64,000 nt of DNA from Mytilus trossulus (GCF_036588685.1 NC_086382.1:71211999-71275998); one strand, 5' to 3'. Shown: positions 21,401 through 32,381, numbered from the stretch's first letter. Notes: generated from the letters alone by a model not told the origin. Numbers and translations: made by a program.

Positions 21401-24400
21401 CATTGATCTTTCTGATCTTCTCTAATACCCCCACATCTCTTTATCTCTTTAATATCTAACCCCCACATCTCTTTATCTCTTTAATATCATATAATTAAGT
21501 TTTACATTGATCTTTCTGATCTTCTCTAATACCCCCACATCTCTTTATCTCTTTAATATCTAACCCCCACATCTCTTTATCTCTTTAATATCATATAATT
21601 AGGTTTTACATTGATCTTTCTGATCTTCTCTAATACCCCCACATCTCTTTATCTCTTTAATATCTAACCCCCACATCTCTTTATCTCTTTAATATCATAT
21701 AATTAAGTTTTACATTGATCTTTCTGATCTTCTCTAATTCATGTAATTCTCTAATAAAGGCTGTGAAGATGTATGTATGTTGGAAGTAAACAGAAACTCA
21801 ACATACAATTTCATCTTGATTCAAGACATTCTTTTTTTATTTAAGAATTGAATGCTTCTTTTTGTAAATTTATTGGGGGGTAAAAGGGTTGACCGAAGTA
21901 CATTTTGTATGAAGCGCGGAAGCGCTTCATTCTAAAAATGTACGCACGGTCAACGCTTTCACAACCCTATAAAGTTACAAAAAGAAGCATTCAATACTTA
22001 TAATTACATTTTTTAGCTAGGATTATAAAAACACGATTTTCATGAAGTTGAATTTTTAAATTCACCTGTGCACTTTATTGTGGCACCTCGTGTCATCATG
22101 AATGAAATGTTATTGTCTCATGCAACTGCTTACGGAATAACATGTGATGTGCAATTAGCCAATCAGAATAACGTATTATAATGAAACATACATCTAATGT
22201 AATTATTATAAAATTAACCAAGCATTGATGTAGTAAAAAATTATCACCTGTTATTTAAATTATTGGAAATAAAAAGAAGGGTCCAACAAATTCCAAAAAC
22301 ATACAGTAATCACAACTCATCACTGTTCAATAGTTTAGAGAAATTTCAAGTAGTTAAGTCAACATATTGAAAAATTCAAAGTATCTGTTACAAGGAGTAG
22401 GTATCTAACATGGGCTCTTTCACCAAAAAATGAATCAACAAAAATGGTTTATCTGTAATACTGAGATGTTTATGATTAACAAGCATTTTATCTGGAAAGT
22501 TTAACTGTGAAATGAGTCACAGATTCTGAACATGCTAACGCATCACTACATCACTACTTGTTGCTTTTAAGCTGCTGAATCAATATGAAATTTTTCTATT
22601 TAGTAAATTTAGTAAATAGATATATATGAAGAAAGTGTGATGAAAATAATAGTTGGACAAACAGACAAACAAGATGGTTGCAGTATAGAGTGGGGTCAAA
22701 TAATTTGGAAAGTAATTTGACAAGTTCCTTATCTTCCTGACTCAAAGTCATTGGCTGACTCAAGAGGGATTCAGAGCTGCTCTGAAAGCAGACTCTGGAA
22801 GGAAGTGAACAGCATAGAGTGTATATAAATTTTAATTGTAAATAGCTTTGAGAATACTTGCTGCCTTGCAGGGCACTGCGCTAAGTTTTCGTGGGACCAT
22901 ACACATTCAATATGAATTTGGTGCCTTACTTGGAAGAAGAAGTCATAATATTAATATATTTTGTCTTGAGTTATCTCCCTTACCTAGTTGCTAAATCCAG
23001 ATAATTAAATTTATCTTCATCAGTTGTTTTTTCTTCTACTTCACACAACAAGGCATTGGTCAGATGAGAATTCTTCACATAGATTGGGATTTCTTCAAAC
23101 ATTTTTTCAAAGCTGATATTTGATTCTTTAATTGAGTCTGGGCTGTAATCTCCATTTCTATAGAAGTCCATCATTTCTCTCGTTAATCTGTAGGCCTTTA
23201 ATGCTAAATATCCCTGTGTTGTACGTAGAGGATCTGAAATGTTATAATTGTAATACATATAAAAATTTATCATTTCTCTGGTCAATCTGTAGGCCTTTAA
23301 TGCTAAATATCCCTGTGTTGTACGCAAAGGGTCTTAAATGTTTTATAGTTGAAATACATATAAAAATTGATTTGAAAATTATTCCTCAGGCTAAAAAACA
23401 TGGCATTTAAGTATACCTTGGTATTTATAAACTGAATTCAGATAGTGATCAAGTGATCAAAAGGTTTCACAAGAGTAGAACATGATTCATCAGACATCTC
23501 CTTTCTCTCATGTTAATCAAAATCAGTTCAAACAGTTATTCTAAGTGCATTTAAATTTACATGTCTCTCTTTGTTTAAACAACACACTACATGCACTTTA
23601 TTACGGTAACATGTCCGTTGTATGTTTGTGTTATTGGGTTGCTCTTTCATTGACCTTTATTCTGTATGTTTACACTTAGGTTGAATTTAAAATGCTACAT
23701 TTTTTAGTTGGTTAAATTAAAGCTGCTGACATAGTGATTAAATCCTTAAGATTTATTAACAATTTTTTACTTTTACTTTATCCCCAGTGATGTTAGCAAT
23801 GGATGACTATTAGAAATCATAAGTGTATGGATATAAGGATTACCTTACCATAAATAAGAACAACAGATTCTTCAATATTATCTTGGTAGTTGAACTGAGA
23901 GTCTAATAATGGTCTGTTGATGAAAGACCCAAAGTATGTACTCTGATACCATCCAACATGTAAATGGTCTATGTTTACATGTCGTAGATTTCTCATCATT
24001 TCCATCTGGTATTGAACTACAAAATAATACATAAATGTACATTATAATCATCACATGAGAGAGAAATATGACATCAAGTAAAACATTATTATAAAACTAG
24101 ATGTGTCAAAGAGACACGAATAGCCCCTTCTCAAAAAATTGAAAAATCTGCAAAATCAATGTGGACATAAACATGATGGTAGTCTCACAAATCAAAAATC
24201 AGCCCAATATCTGAAGGAGTTTAGAAAAAAACTCTGTAGAATGGTTTGTTGCGGAATGACAGAATTACGGAATTACAGTATTTCGGACAAGGGTAAAACT
24301 ATATCGCACCAACAACTTTGTTGCGGGTCAATAAAAATATATTTGGTTGGTAATCATGACATATGAAAGAAATATGATGTCAAATCAAAAACTACAAAAT

Positions 24401-27400
24401 ATTCAATACAATGTTTATCATATACACAAATTTTATGTCATACTCATAATCAATAAACATGTTTAATAAAAAAGAGAATTTAAATTACAATGACACTTAT
24501 ATAATAATTACAATGTACATGTATATGAAACCAAAACCTAAATAAGGTGATGTTTTCTTTTTGTATGTTCATTCATTAATTACAAAGTCTGAAGGGAAGT
24601 AAGCAAAGGAAAGAGAAAATGGTAGGGATAAACAAATTATTATAATGAAGGGTGACATCTGTCTTACTTACATTTTTTTAACATTTTATTGCTGCTTTGG
24701 TATCTTGAAGTACATAATTTTTTCTAAATGTGTTTTACCAGGACAAAAGACTAGTATTATACAGCATGTAGAGATACCACAAGTACTGATTATGTCCCTC
24801 TATTTTCAAATCTTATCTAGATCACTGCTTGAAGGTGGCCATATTGCTTGGGTGTGTGGTCACTGTGGTGGCCTAGCAGCTTAGCAGACTTGAATGTATG
24901 GTCACTATGGTGGCCTTGCAGCCTAGCAGGCTTGAATGTATGGTCACTGTGGTGGCCTAGCAGCCTAGGAGGCTTGAATGTACATGTATGGTCACTATGG
25001 TGGCCTTGCAGCCTAGCAGGCTTGAATGTATGGTCACTGTGGTGGCCTAGCAGCCTAGCAGGCTTGAATGTATGGTCACTGTAGTGGCCTTGCAGCCTAG
25101 CAGGCTTGAATGTATGGTCACTATGGTGGCCTTGCAGCCTAGCAGGCTTGAATGTATGGTCACTATGGTGGCCTTGCAGCCTAGCAGGCTTGAATGTATG
25201 GTCACTGTGGTGGCCTAGCAGCCTAGGAGGCTTGAATGTACATGTATGGTCACTATGGTGGCCTTGCAGCCTAGCAGGCTTGAATGTATGGTCACTATGG
25301 TGGCCTTGCAGCCTAGCAGGCTTGAATGTATGGTCACTATGGTGGCCTTGCAGCCTAGCAGGCTTGAATGTATGGTCACTGTGGTGGCCTAGCAGCCTAG
25401 CAGGCTTGAATGTATGGTCACTATGGTGGCCTAGCAGCCTAGCAGGCTTGAATGTATGGTCACTATGGTGGCCTTGCAGCCTAGCAGGCTTGAATGTATG
25501 GTCACTGTCGTGGCCTTGCAGCCTAGCAGGCTTGAATGAATGGTCACTGTGGTGGCCTTGCAGCCTAGAAGGAATTATTTCTTTGCAAGGTTTTATGGTT
25601 TGTGGCATAACTTAGTATAGTTTTTAAACATTGTTGATTTCTTTCATTTGATTTTGCTGCCAAAAGTATAAAAATAAAGATATTAATTTATTAAACCACC
25701 AACTTCAGCTTTATTCATATAGATTCTTACATTGATACCAGTGGATTATCAGATTTATCCAATTGAGATAGTTAAATTATCAATTTTAAAGTACGAGCCG
25801 CCTCGGCGAGGACTTTAAAATTTATAATTTAACTATAGAGATTGGATAAATCCGATAATCCAAGAGTAACTATGTAAGAATCTGTTTCTCTAATGATTGA
25901 AAATACATTTTCTTTTTTTGTTAACCGAAAATTCCCTTCGAGTGCCTTTCGCAGTGCACGAAGTGGTCAATTTCATAAACACCTGTTAGCATATTTTGAT
26001 TCATTCAGTAAGCTAAAAAGGTCATGACCCTTAAAATCATCCAATGATCTTTTGAGATCACCAGTAACCACACGTTGATTAAACTTTTTTATACAATGGG
26101 TTCGGAAAGGGATAAATTTCCATAGAATTAGAGAAAAACATTTACAGAAGAGATACAAATTATAGACACATACAACCACAGACACTTCATAATGACCACT
26201 CCTTACACTGGAACTATGAGGTAAACTTCAGAAAATATCTTTACTTACCTTCATTAAATTCTTCTTCATCATTATGCCTAGGGAAAGGAAAGCAATTTGT
26301 GATTTCCAACTTGTTGTCGACGACTAGACCTAACAAAACACCCTGGACCAAATCTGTTCCACCAGCTGCTTCCTCTTGACAATGCTTAACTATCTTCAAT
26401 ACAACCTACAATGTAACATAATAAATAATATGTATGTGAACGTGTTCTTGACAATGCTTAACTATCCTCAATACAACCTAAAAGTAAAAATATGTATGTG
26501 AACGTGTTTTTGACAATGCTTAACCATCTTCAATGCACCCTAAAATGCAACAAAGCAAAATATATGAATGAATTCTCAGTTGGTCCATCTCACACATTCC
26601 GATGAATTTTATACATCTGTGCACGAAACAAAAGGATATGTCAACTTCGTAATAAACCAGATGCTCCGCAGGGCGTAGCTTTATACGACCGCAGAGGTTG
26701 AACCCTGAACGGTTGGGGCAAGTATGGACACAACATTCAAGCTGGATTCCGCTCTAAATTTGGATTGTGATTAAATAGTTGACACAACATAGGTTTCTGA
26801 CACAGAATGAATGTATTCAAATGAACTTAAAATTTTTGTTTTCTCTTAGAGCAATTCACTATGCTGTTGAATATTAATCCTCTCAAAAAAATGTTTGAAG
26901 AAATTTTCTTTTTATTTATGAAATTTCAAATGAGAAAAATTGAACCCAATTTTTTAATCACATCCCCCTTTCCCTTATTCCAAAACTAATTTCAATTAAA
27001 ATATTCTAATGGAGTTTGCAACAATTACTACTCATTTAAATACATCATAAAATATTAAGATGTAAAAAAAACTGCTTGTTATCACTGAATGGTAAAGATT
27101 ATTTAAATTTATCAGTTGGTAGTAAAAAGTGAATATACATTGTATATTGTATATAACAAAGATTTAAGTTGATTCTGGACAAAGAAAGATAACTCCAATT
27201 AAAAAAAATTCTTGCAGATATTTCTTGCTTACTATACTGGACAAAGATAACTCTTAATTAAAAAAAAATTTGCTATTTCACAATATTGTGAAATTAGATA
27301 TTTCTTACCATTGCACAATACTGTGCAATTGAAAAGACTTGCTATTGCACAATACTTAATATAATAATTTTAGATCCTGATTTGGACCAACTTGAAAACT

Positions 27401-30400
27401 GGGCCCATAATCAAAAATCTAAGTACATGGTTAGATTCAGCATATCAAAGAGGCCCAAGAATTTAATTTTTGTTAAAATCAAACTTAGTTTAATTTTGGA
27501 CCCTTTGCACTTTAATTTAGACCAATTTTAAAACTGGACCAAAAATTAAGAATCTACATACACAGTTAGATTTGGCATATCAAAGAACCCCAATTATTCA
27601 ATTTTTGATGAAATCAAACAATGTTTAATTTTGGACCTCGATTTGGGCCAACTTGAAAACTGGGCCAATAATCAAAAATCTAAGTACATTTTTAGATTCA
27701 GCATATCAAAGAACCCCAAGGTTTCAATTTTTGTTAAAATCAAACTAAGTTTAATTTTGGACCCTTTGGACCTTAATGTAGACCAATTTGAAAACGGGAC
27801 CAAAAATTAAGAATCTACATTCACAGTTAGATTCGGCATATTAAAGAACCCCAGTTATTCAATTTTGATGAAATCAAACAAAGTTTAATTTTGGACCCTT
27901 TGGGCCCCTTTTTCCTTAACTGTTGGGACCAAAACTCCCAAAATCAATAACAACCTTCCTTTTATAGTCATAAACCTTGTGTTTAAATTTCATAGATTTC
28001 TATTTACTTATACTAAAGCTATGGTGCGAAAACCAAGAAAAATGCTTATTTGGGTCCCTTTTTGGCCCCTAATTCCTAAACTGTTGGGACCGAAACTCCC
28101 AAAATCAATACCAACCTTCCTTTTGTGGTCATAAACATTGTGTTTAAATTTCATTGATTTCTATTTACTTTAACTAAAGTTATTGTGGGAAAACCAAGAA
28201 TAATGCTTATTTGGGCCCTTTTTTTGGCCCCTTATTCCTAAACTGTTGAAACCAAAACTCCCAAAATCAATCCCAACCTTTCTTTTGTGGTCATAAACCT
28301 TGTGTCAAAATTTCATAGATTTCTATAAACTTAAACTAAAGTTATAGTGCGAAAACCAAGAAAATGCTTATTTGGGCCCTTTTTGGCCCCTAATTCCTAA
28401 AATGTTGGGACCAAAACTCCCAAAATCAATACCAGCCTTCCTTTTATGGTCATAAACCTTGTGTTAAAATTTCATAGATTTCTATTCACTTTTACTAAAG
28501 TTAGAGTGCGAAAACTAAAAGTATTCAGACGACGACGACGACGCCAACGTGATAGCAATATACGACGAAAATTTTTTCAAAATTTGCGGTCGTATAAAAA
28601 CTCAGCCATCAGATGAAGAAAAGTCATTCAAATTCTTGTGCATTCTTCTGGACCAAATTCTTCTGTCCCTATAATGCATATATTTACTAATTTACGTTTG
28701 CCTTTTATGGATTTTGCTGTTTTCTTTTTTTTTGTGCAATATCATGAATATAGAGACAGAAAGCAGTTCCCATCCAAAACAGAAGATTGAGGACAATTTG
28801 TTTGGGCTCATTTTGTATAAATTTGTCAGATATCCGTGCCAGTACACACTTGTAGATAAATGTTTTTCTACATTTGCATGTGCCTTATTAGAATCAACGA
28901 CTTTACTATATCAAGATAATCAGCTTTTTTCAACATTTAATTATACATTCTACTTTTAATCTAATCAAGTTAGACGGAAGTCTGTTTGACATATTGAACT
29001 ATTTCGACCAATCTACACTGATTTCCAGTACCATGGTTCTTCTACCTTCTTGCATATGAATAGCAAATTCGGTTATAATTAGATATCATAGTTAGTCATA
29101 AAGAAGATAGAAGATCCTAGTAACCAGAAATCAACATTGGATGGTCGAAAAAGTTCAAGATGTCAAACTTCCGTCAAACTTGATGAGATTATACATTTTG
29201 TAAGTAGGCTGTATTGAATGATAACCATTTGATGCTTGATGGCAAATTCTTCTTCCCGTTACGAGTCTAACTATGAACATTGTAGTATCCAGGTGTAATG
29301 ATAAGTCATTATACTAAGGCTATTTTTTTCTTATTTTTTCTGTAGACTTAGCTTTAATTTTTTATAACCATGCATTGGCAAGCTTGATAACTTGTAATTG
29401 TTTGTCAGTAACTAATTGTACGATGATGTCCCATACGGAACCTTCTGACCTTGTTTGTTTACATTAAAATTTCAATGGCGTCAAAATCATGTGATGTCAA
29501 TTCGTTATATCCAATCAAATTGCGCTACTGTCAATTAGGGCATTTTTCAGTCTACGGCAATTACGTTATTTCTTTCTGGGATATAACTTCAAAATATTTT
29601 GCAATAGTTCTGGGTTTTATTCAACAGGAAAACTCTTTTTTTGCCATCCCTTTTGACATCAAGGGAATTTTGTATGAATATTTACCTACAGTCATGTTGG
29701 TCAGAATATCGATCTTTTTATAATGAATAAAAAAAAAATTCTATGAAAAATAAATGTAAATTGTTTCTTATTAACCAACTCTATATGCCTGTTCAAAATT
29801 ATGACATCGTTTTTTCATATAGTTTTCCTTTCATTTTGGTTGGGCTTTTTTCGCGGGAAAATTGAGAAAGAGGTAAGGAGCATGTCATTTTTAAATTACT
29901 AAAAATACGATTTGCTTGACCTGTATTGCCTGCCACAAGAGTGATGACGCTGAATGGAATGTACACAAAGCAATGGAGGCCGGAAATGGGATTTTGTGAA
30001 GTTCTAGAATGTTTTTAAATATTCGGAAGTTGGGATTGAAACGGGCATTAGAAAATTGGCATTTTTTGGCAATAATTGAGAACAACAATGAAAACTTACC
30101 TTTAGAAATGTTTTTTTTATTCAAAAGTGCAGAAAAAACGTATTTTGCACTGTTTTTCTACGTCAGAAGTACCGTAGTGACATCAATGCGGAGTTTCCCC
30201 GTGTGTTAAGTTCAAACACAAATACCTAACGAACTGACAAGATGAACGATCTTAGACTACGGTAGGATAAAATGTAATTGACTAGGGCGCATCTCAAACA
30301 GACAAGAGGCCACTCATACACTCTTTCAACTATGTTATTTCTTTGAAATATCAGAGGCAACCAATTGGATTTAAAAAATTAATGCTCAAGTGCCGGGTGT

Positions 30401-30799
30401 ATCAATAAAAGTACATTTTCAGAATTTACAGAATATATAAAATGTATTTGTACTTGCGAATGCCGCACTCTGGGAGGCCTGGCTTATTTTGATTTGTAAC
30501 ATACATAGCAGTCTATGAAAAAACGGAGGAATAGCGTTTCTAATAGTCGACTTTATTATTTCAGACTTTTATTGACAGAATTTATCATCTAGAATTTCCT
30601 GTGGCACCACAAACGATGAGGGGACTATAATGTGATTGCGTCGCCGGATTAGAAGGTACCTTTTCGGTTTTATTGAAAAGATAAATAGTTATATTTAATG
30701 GACATACACTAATTATTGAAATCTATTAATAAGAACACGTACAAGACCATCAATTTGAACATATTGTACAGGAGAACTCGTGTGTTTTCTGGAAGCCAT
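18187..30799 (-). CDS. EIF3H: Eukaryotic translation initiation factor 3 subunit H, six coding exons
   Basis: Complete gene on the - strand. Exons: 30799-30743, 26405-26249, 24016-23849, 23233-22984, 19317-19182 and 18408-18187. All have GT/AG borders; phases agree and the sum is 990 bases, giving 329 residues plus stop. Human eIF3h, from memory, has about 352 residues and a longer N-terminus. The protein starts MASRKHTSS...YVQIDGL and continues with an MPN domain ([33 protein letters not shown]). It ends [28 protein letters not shown]. eIF3h is a non-catalytic MPN subunit of the cytosolic eIF3 complex, which binds the 40S ribosome during translation initiation. The gene spans 12.6 kb because its introns are filled with repeats: a satellite, a minisatellite and TIR elements. 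Exons 2 and 4 have duplicated acceptor-side copies nearby. Identification is very secure; UTRs are not mapped. Confidence 0.95.
19182..19317 (-). CDS. EIF3H: EIF3H exon 5
   Basis: 136 bases with acceptor TTTCTTTCAG and donor GTAGGT. It encodes [17 protein letters not shown] through FLTKR. Its acceptor lies only about 30 bases from a 2.4-kb satellite array. Confidence 0.94.
19346..21740. repeat. Higher-order minisatellite, 104-bp unit, 22 copies
   Basis: The basic 32-bp unit is CCCCCACATCTCTTTATCTC followed by TTTAATATCTAA. It alternates with a 72-bp version carrying ATATAATTAAGTTTTACATT and more. The word CATTGATC recurs 22 times from 19433 to 21713. Eighteen intervals are 104 bp and three are 136 bp (one extra 32-bp unit), which sums exactly to 2280. 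Copies look identical except for one substitution near 21602. The array lies in EIF3H intron 4. Confidence 0.95.
21841..22003. mobile_element. Foldback (long inverted repeat) element in EIF3H intron 4
   Basis: The arms GAATTGAATGCTTCTTTTTG and CAAAAAGAAGCATTCAATAC are complementary. Inner blocks (GTTGACCG/CGGTCAAC, GTACATTTT/AAAATGTAC, GAAGCG/CGCTTC) pair toward a short GC-rich centre. No reading frame. Confidence 0.8.
22004..22983. other. EIF3H intron 4 remainder
   Basis: AT-rich intronic DNA with no exon, reading frame or repeat copy that I can support. Confidence 0.5.
22984..23233 (-). CDS. EIF3H: EIF3H exon 4
   Basis: 250 bases with acceptor ACATTTCAG and donor GTAAGG. It encodes [18 protein letters not shown] through NYLDLAT. 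The exon start and its acceptor are duplicated 99 bases upstream in the transcript direction. Confidence 0.94.
23184..23335. repeat. 99-bp tandem duplication of EIF3H exon 4 start and acceptor
   Basis: TAGGCCTTTAATGCTAAATA occurs at 23191 and 23290, 99 bases apart. Each copy is followed by CCCTGTGTTGTACG and by intron-side ATACATATAAAAATT. The outer copy keeps an AG at the acceptor position (TTTAAG instead of TTTCAG). Confidence 0.9.
23849..24016 (-). CDS. EIF3H: EIF3H exon 3
   Basis: 168 bases with acceptor ATTTTGTAG and donor GTAAGG. It carries [20 protein letters not shown] and YQSTYFGSF, the most conserved part of eIF3h, and ends in phase 1. Confidence 0.95.
24093..24350 (+). repeat. Interspersed repeat in EIF3H intron 2
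   Basis: It starts AAACTAGATGTGTCAAAGAG and ends CAACAACTTTGTTGCGGGTC AATAAAAAT. I recognise it as a common mussel repeat. Its end resembles the ends of the element at 16949-17719. There is no second full copy here, so class and borders are uncertain. Confidence 0.45.
24850..25580. repeat. 42-bp minisatellite, about 17 copies, EIF3H intron 2
   Basis: The unit is TGGTCACTATGGTGGCCTTG followed by CAGCCTAGCAGGCTTGAATGTA. Two units are 48 bp, with an extra TACATG. Because 42 is a multiple of three, frames stay open on both strands: a 14-residue repeat on - ([14 protein letters not shown]) and another on + ([14 protein letters not shown]). The array is intronic and flanked by EIF3H exons, so I do not call a protein. 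Confidence 0.93.
25721..25883. mobile_element. Foldback element with GC-rich centre, EIF3H intron 2
   Basis: AGATTCTTACAT at the left pairs with ATGTAAGAATCT at the right. Inner blocks GGATTATC/GATAATCC, TTTATCCAAT/ATTGGATAAA, TAGTTAAATTAT/ATAATTTAACTA and TTTTAAAGT/ACTTTAAAA also pair. The loop region is GCCGCCTCGGCGAG. It has the same architecture as 21841-22003. Confidence 0.85.
26249..26405 (-). CDS. EIF3H: EIF3H exon 2
   Basis: 157 bases with acceptor ...CATTGTAG and donor GTAAGT. It encodes [12 protein letters not shown] ... NEV, the start of the MPN domain. The 5' border is partly duplicated twice in the adjacent intron. Confidence 0.93.
26374..26540. repeat. Tandem partial copies of EIF3H exon 2 acceptor region
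   Basis: TTGACAATGCTTAACTATC and the following splice-acceptor context recur at steps of 72 and about 62 bases. The first copy is exon 2 itself; the two others lie in intron 1. Confidence 0.85.
26680..28598. mobile_element. 1.9-kb TIR element in EIF3H intron 1
   Basis: Perfect 14-bp terminal inverted repeats: TTTATACGACCGCA at 26680-26693 and TGCGGTCGTATAAA at 28585-28598. The right part holds four tandem units of about 160 bp, with CTGTTGGGACC-type starts at 27920, 28081, 28243 and 28402. The middle has repeated ...TTTAATTTTGGACC... units. A GACGACGACGACGACG run precedes the right end. No transposase frame, so non-autonomous. I recognise its left end as common in bivalves. Confidence 0.85.
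28956..29193. mobile_element. Inverted-repeat element, ~90-bp arms
   Basis: Left CAAGTTAGACGGAAGTCTGT and right CTTCCGTCAAACTTGATGAG are complementary. Pairing continues inward (TTGAACTATTTCGACCA against TGGTCGAAAAAGTTCAA, and CTTCTACCTTCTT against AAGAAGATAGAAG). Noncoding; inside EIF3H intron 1. Confidence 0.75.
29194..30742. other. EIF3H intron 1, proximal part
   Basis: No further exon found. Open frames here, including a 90-codon one at 29451-29723 on +, show no recognisable protein features. Confidence 0.5.
30743..30799 (-). CDS. EIF3H: EIF3H exon 1 (start codon)
   Basis: This encodes 19 residues beginning ATGGCTTCCAGAAAA (MASRK) and ending IDGL, followed by the donor GTACGTG. It ends in phase 0, matching exon 2, which opens with Val-Val-Leu-Lys as in other eIF3h proteins. 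Confidence 0.9.
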
Positions 30800-31021
30800 C
30801 TTGGAAAAAGAGAGTCCGGGTTACTGAAACGCTTTCTGGACAATCTCAAAACATATTTTATTTATTTCTGGACCCAAACTCGCCCCAAATAATATTTCGT
30901 CCTATGAGTACTAGAGTCAAAAATAAAGGCAACAGTAGTATACCGCTGTTCAAAACTCATAAATCCATGGACAAAAAACAAAATTGGGGTAACAAAATAA
31001 AACCGAGGGAAACGCATTAAA

Positions 31022-31375
31022 TAGACAATAGACAATAGACAATATTTTATTCGCACAAACACAGTTACATTAAATGGTTATGGCATAAATAATTAAATAT
31101 AAGAGGAGAACAACGACACAACACCGAAACGCAACACACACAGAAACGGACCAAGCATCAGACAAAAGACCACGAGAATAACAAATATAACATCAAAACC
31201 AAATACATGAATTTGGGATAGACAAGTACCGTGCCACGTCTTATCTTAATATCTCAAAAATAAGAAAAAAACAAAAACACAACATTAAAATGCAACACAC
31301 ACAGAAACGAACAATAATATAACAATGGCCATCTTCCTGACTTGGTACAGGACATTGTGTCGTTAATCATTATAG
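31022..31375 (-). repeat. Interspersed repeat with (TAGACAA)3 tail
   Basis: Three TAGACAA heptamers at 31022-31044 adjoin ATTTTATTCGC. On the - strand this reads GCGAATAAAATATTGTCTAT, like the 3' tail of a retroposon. The flanking CAACACACACAGAAACG text occurs twice (about 31130 and 31290). Class not determined. Confidence 0.45.
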
Positions 31376-31661
31376 AACCAATGACTTAAATGTATAGTTG
31401 TACAATATTTTCTCAGAAAAATGTCGATAAAGTAAAAAAGTTAAAAAAAAAAGTACAACTATAATTCGGATTCGTTTTTGTTTTTTCATTCTGTCGATCT
31501 TATAAAAAAAACATGTTTGCCTGGATAATACTGCTTTGCCAGTACTCATTTCCGAAATCCGTTTTTTTTGGTGATTTTTCAATCACATTTTATAGGCATA
31601 TGTAGTATAACGAAATCAGAGATCTTTATTTTAATTAGATTGATGTTGATATACTAAAATA

Positions 31662-32155
31662 TGATCTTTTAGAGTACATACAATTTAAGACTCTTTCATC
31701 TTGCAATAGTATATTAAAACATTTGACTTTTCTACACTTTTACACATTATTCCCCATTCTAAACTACAACAAATTGAAAGAGTTGATTATTCCTACAACT
31801 GCTTTTGTTTTTGCGAAAGAAAAAAGTGAAAAGCAAGTAATGGGGAGAATTTTTTACAGAGTATAGCATCCTAGCTGTTAAATGTGGTATCTAAAAAGAG
31901 TGGCAAAAGATACCAGAGGGTCAGTCAAACTCATAGATCGATAACAAACTGACAGCGCCATGGCTGACTGAGTCCCTAAGACAAAATACTTGTATCTACG
32001 TTGGCCATTCTTTTTTATGAAACAAAGCAATACGAACTCTTCCAATTTGTCTTTTATTTTGAAATGGGAATACTTGTGTAAATTGTACAAAAGTCAAATG
32101 TTTTAATACTACTGCAAGATGAAAGAGAGTTAGAGTGTATGTACTCTAAAAGATA
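31662..32155. mobile_element. ~490-bp element with ~70-bp terminal inverted repeats
   Basis: Left GATCTTTTAGAGTACATACA pairs with right TGTATGTACTCTAAAAGAT. Pairing continues through CTTTCATCTTGCA/TGCAAGATGAAAG and AAAACATTTGACTTTT/AAAAGTCAAATGTTTT. The interior has no gene. Confidence 0.8.
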
Positions 32156-32381
32156 TTGGGTTATAGTGCGCCAGGAATGAAAACCGTTTTGATTTCTCAC
32201 ACTAATCTGATCAGGCTTTACTCTAATTCAAAAATGTCAACTGATTGGTCATGTTGATAAGCAGGTTTAAAGTCAGCGCGATTTTCATAGCCGAAGATGG
32301 CACTCACGACCTGTCGTAATCGAGACAAGTTTATTTCATAACGATAACAAACAAGATATATGCATGTTTATGACATAAAGT

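Noticed and set aside
19346-21740. CRISPR-like look of a long regular array
   Set aside because: Units are contiguous 32/72-bp repeats without variable spacers, the array lies in an intron of a eukaryotic gene, and there are no cas genes.
23132-23410. 92-codon + strand frame
   Set aside because: It is the antisense shadow of EIF3H exon 4 and its duplication.
24817-25608. 263-codon His-rich frame on the - strand
   Set aside because: It is produced by a 42-bp minisatellite inside an EIF3H intron; comparable frames exist on the other strand and no independent gene signals are seen.
29451-29723. 90-codon + strand frame in EIF3H intron 1
   Set aside because: No recognisable features, no splice partners, antisense to the host gene.
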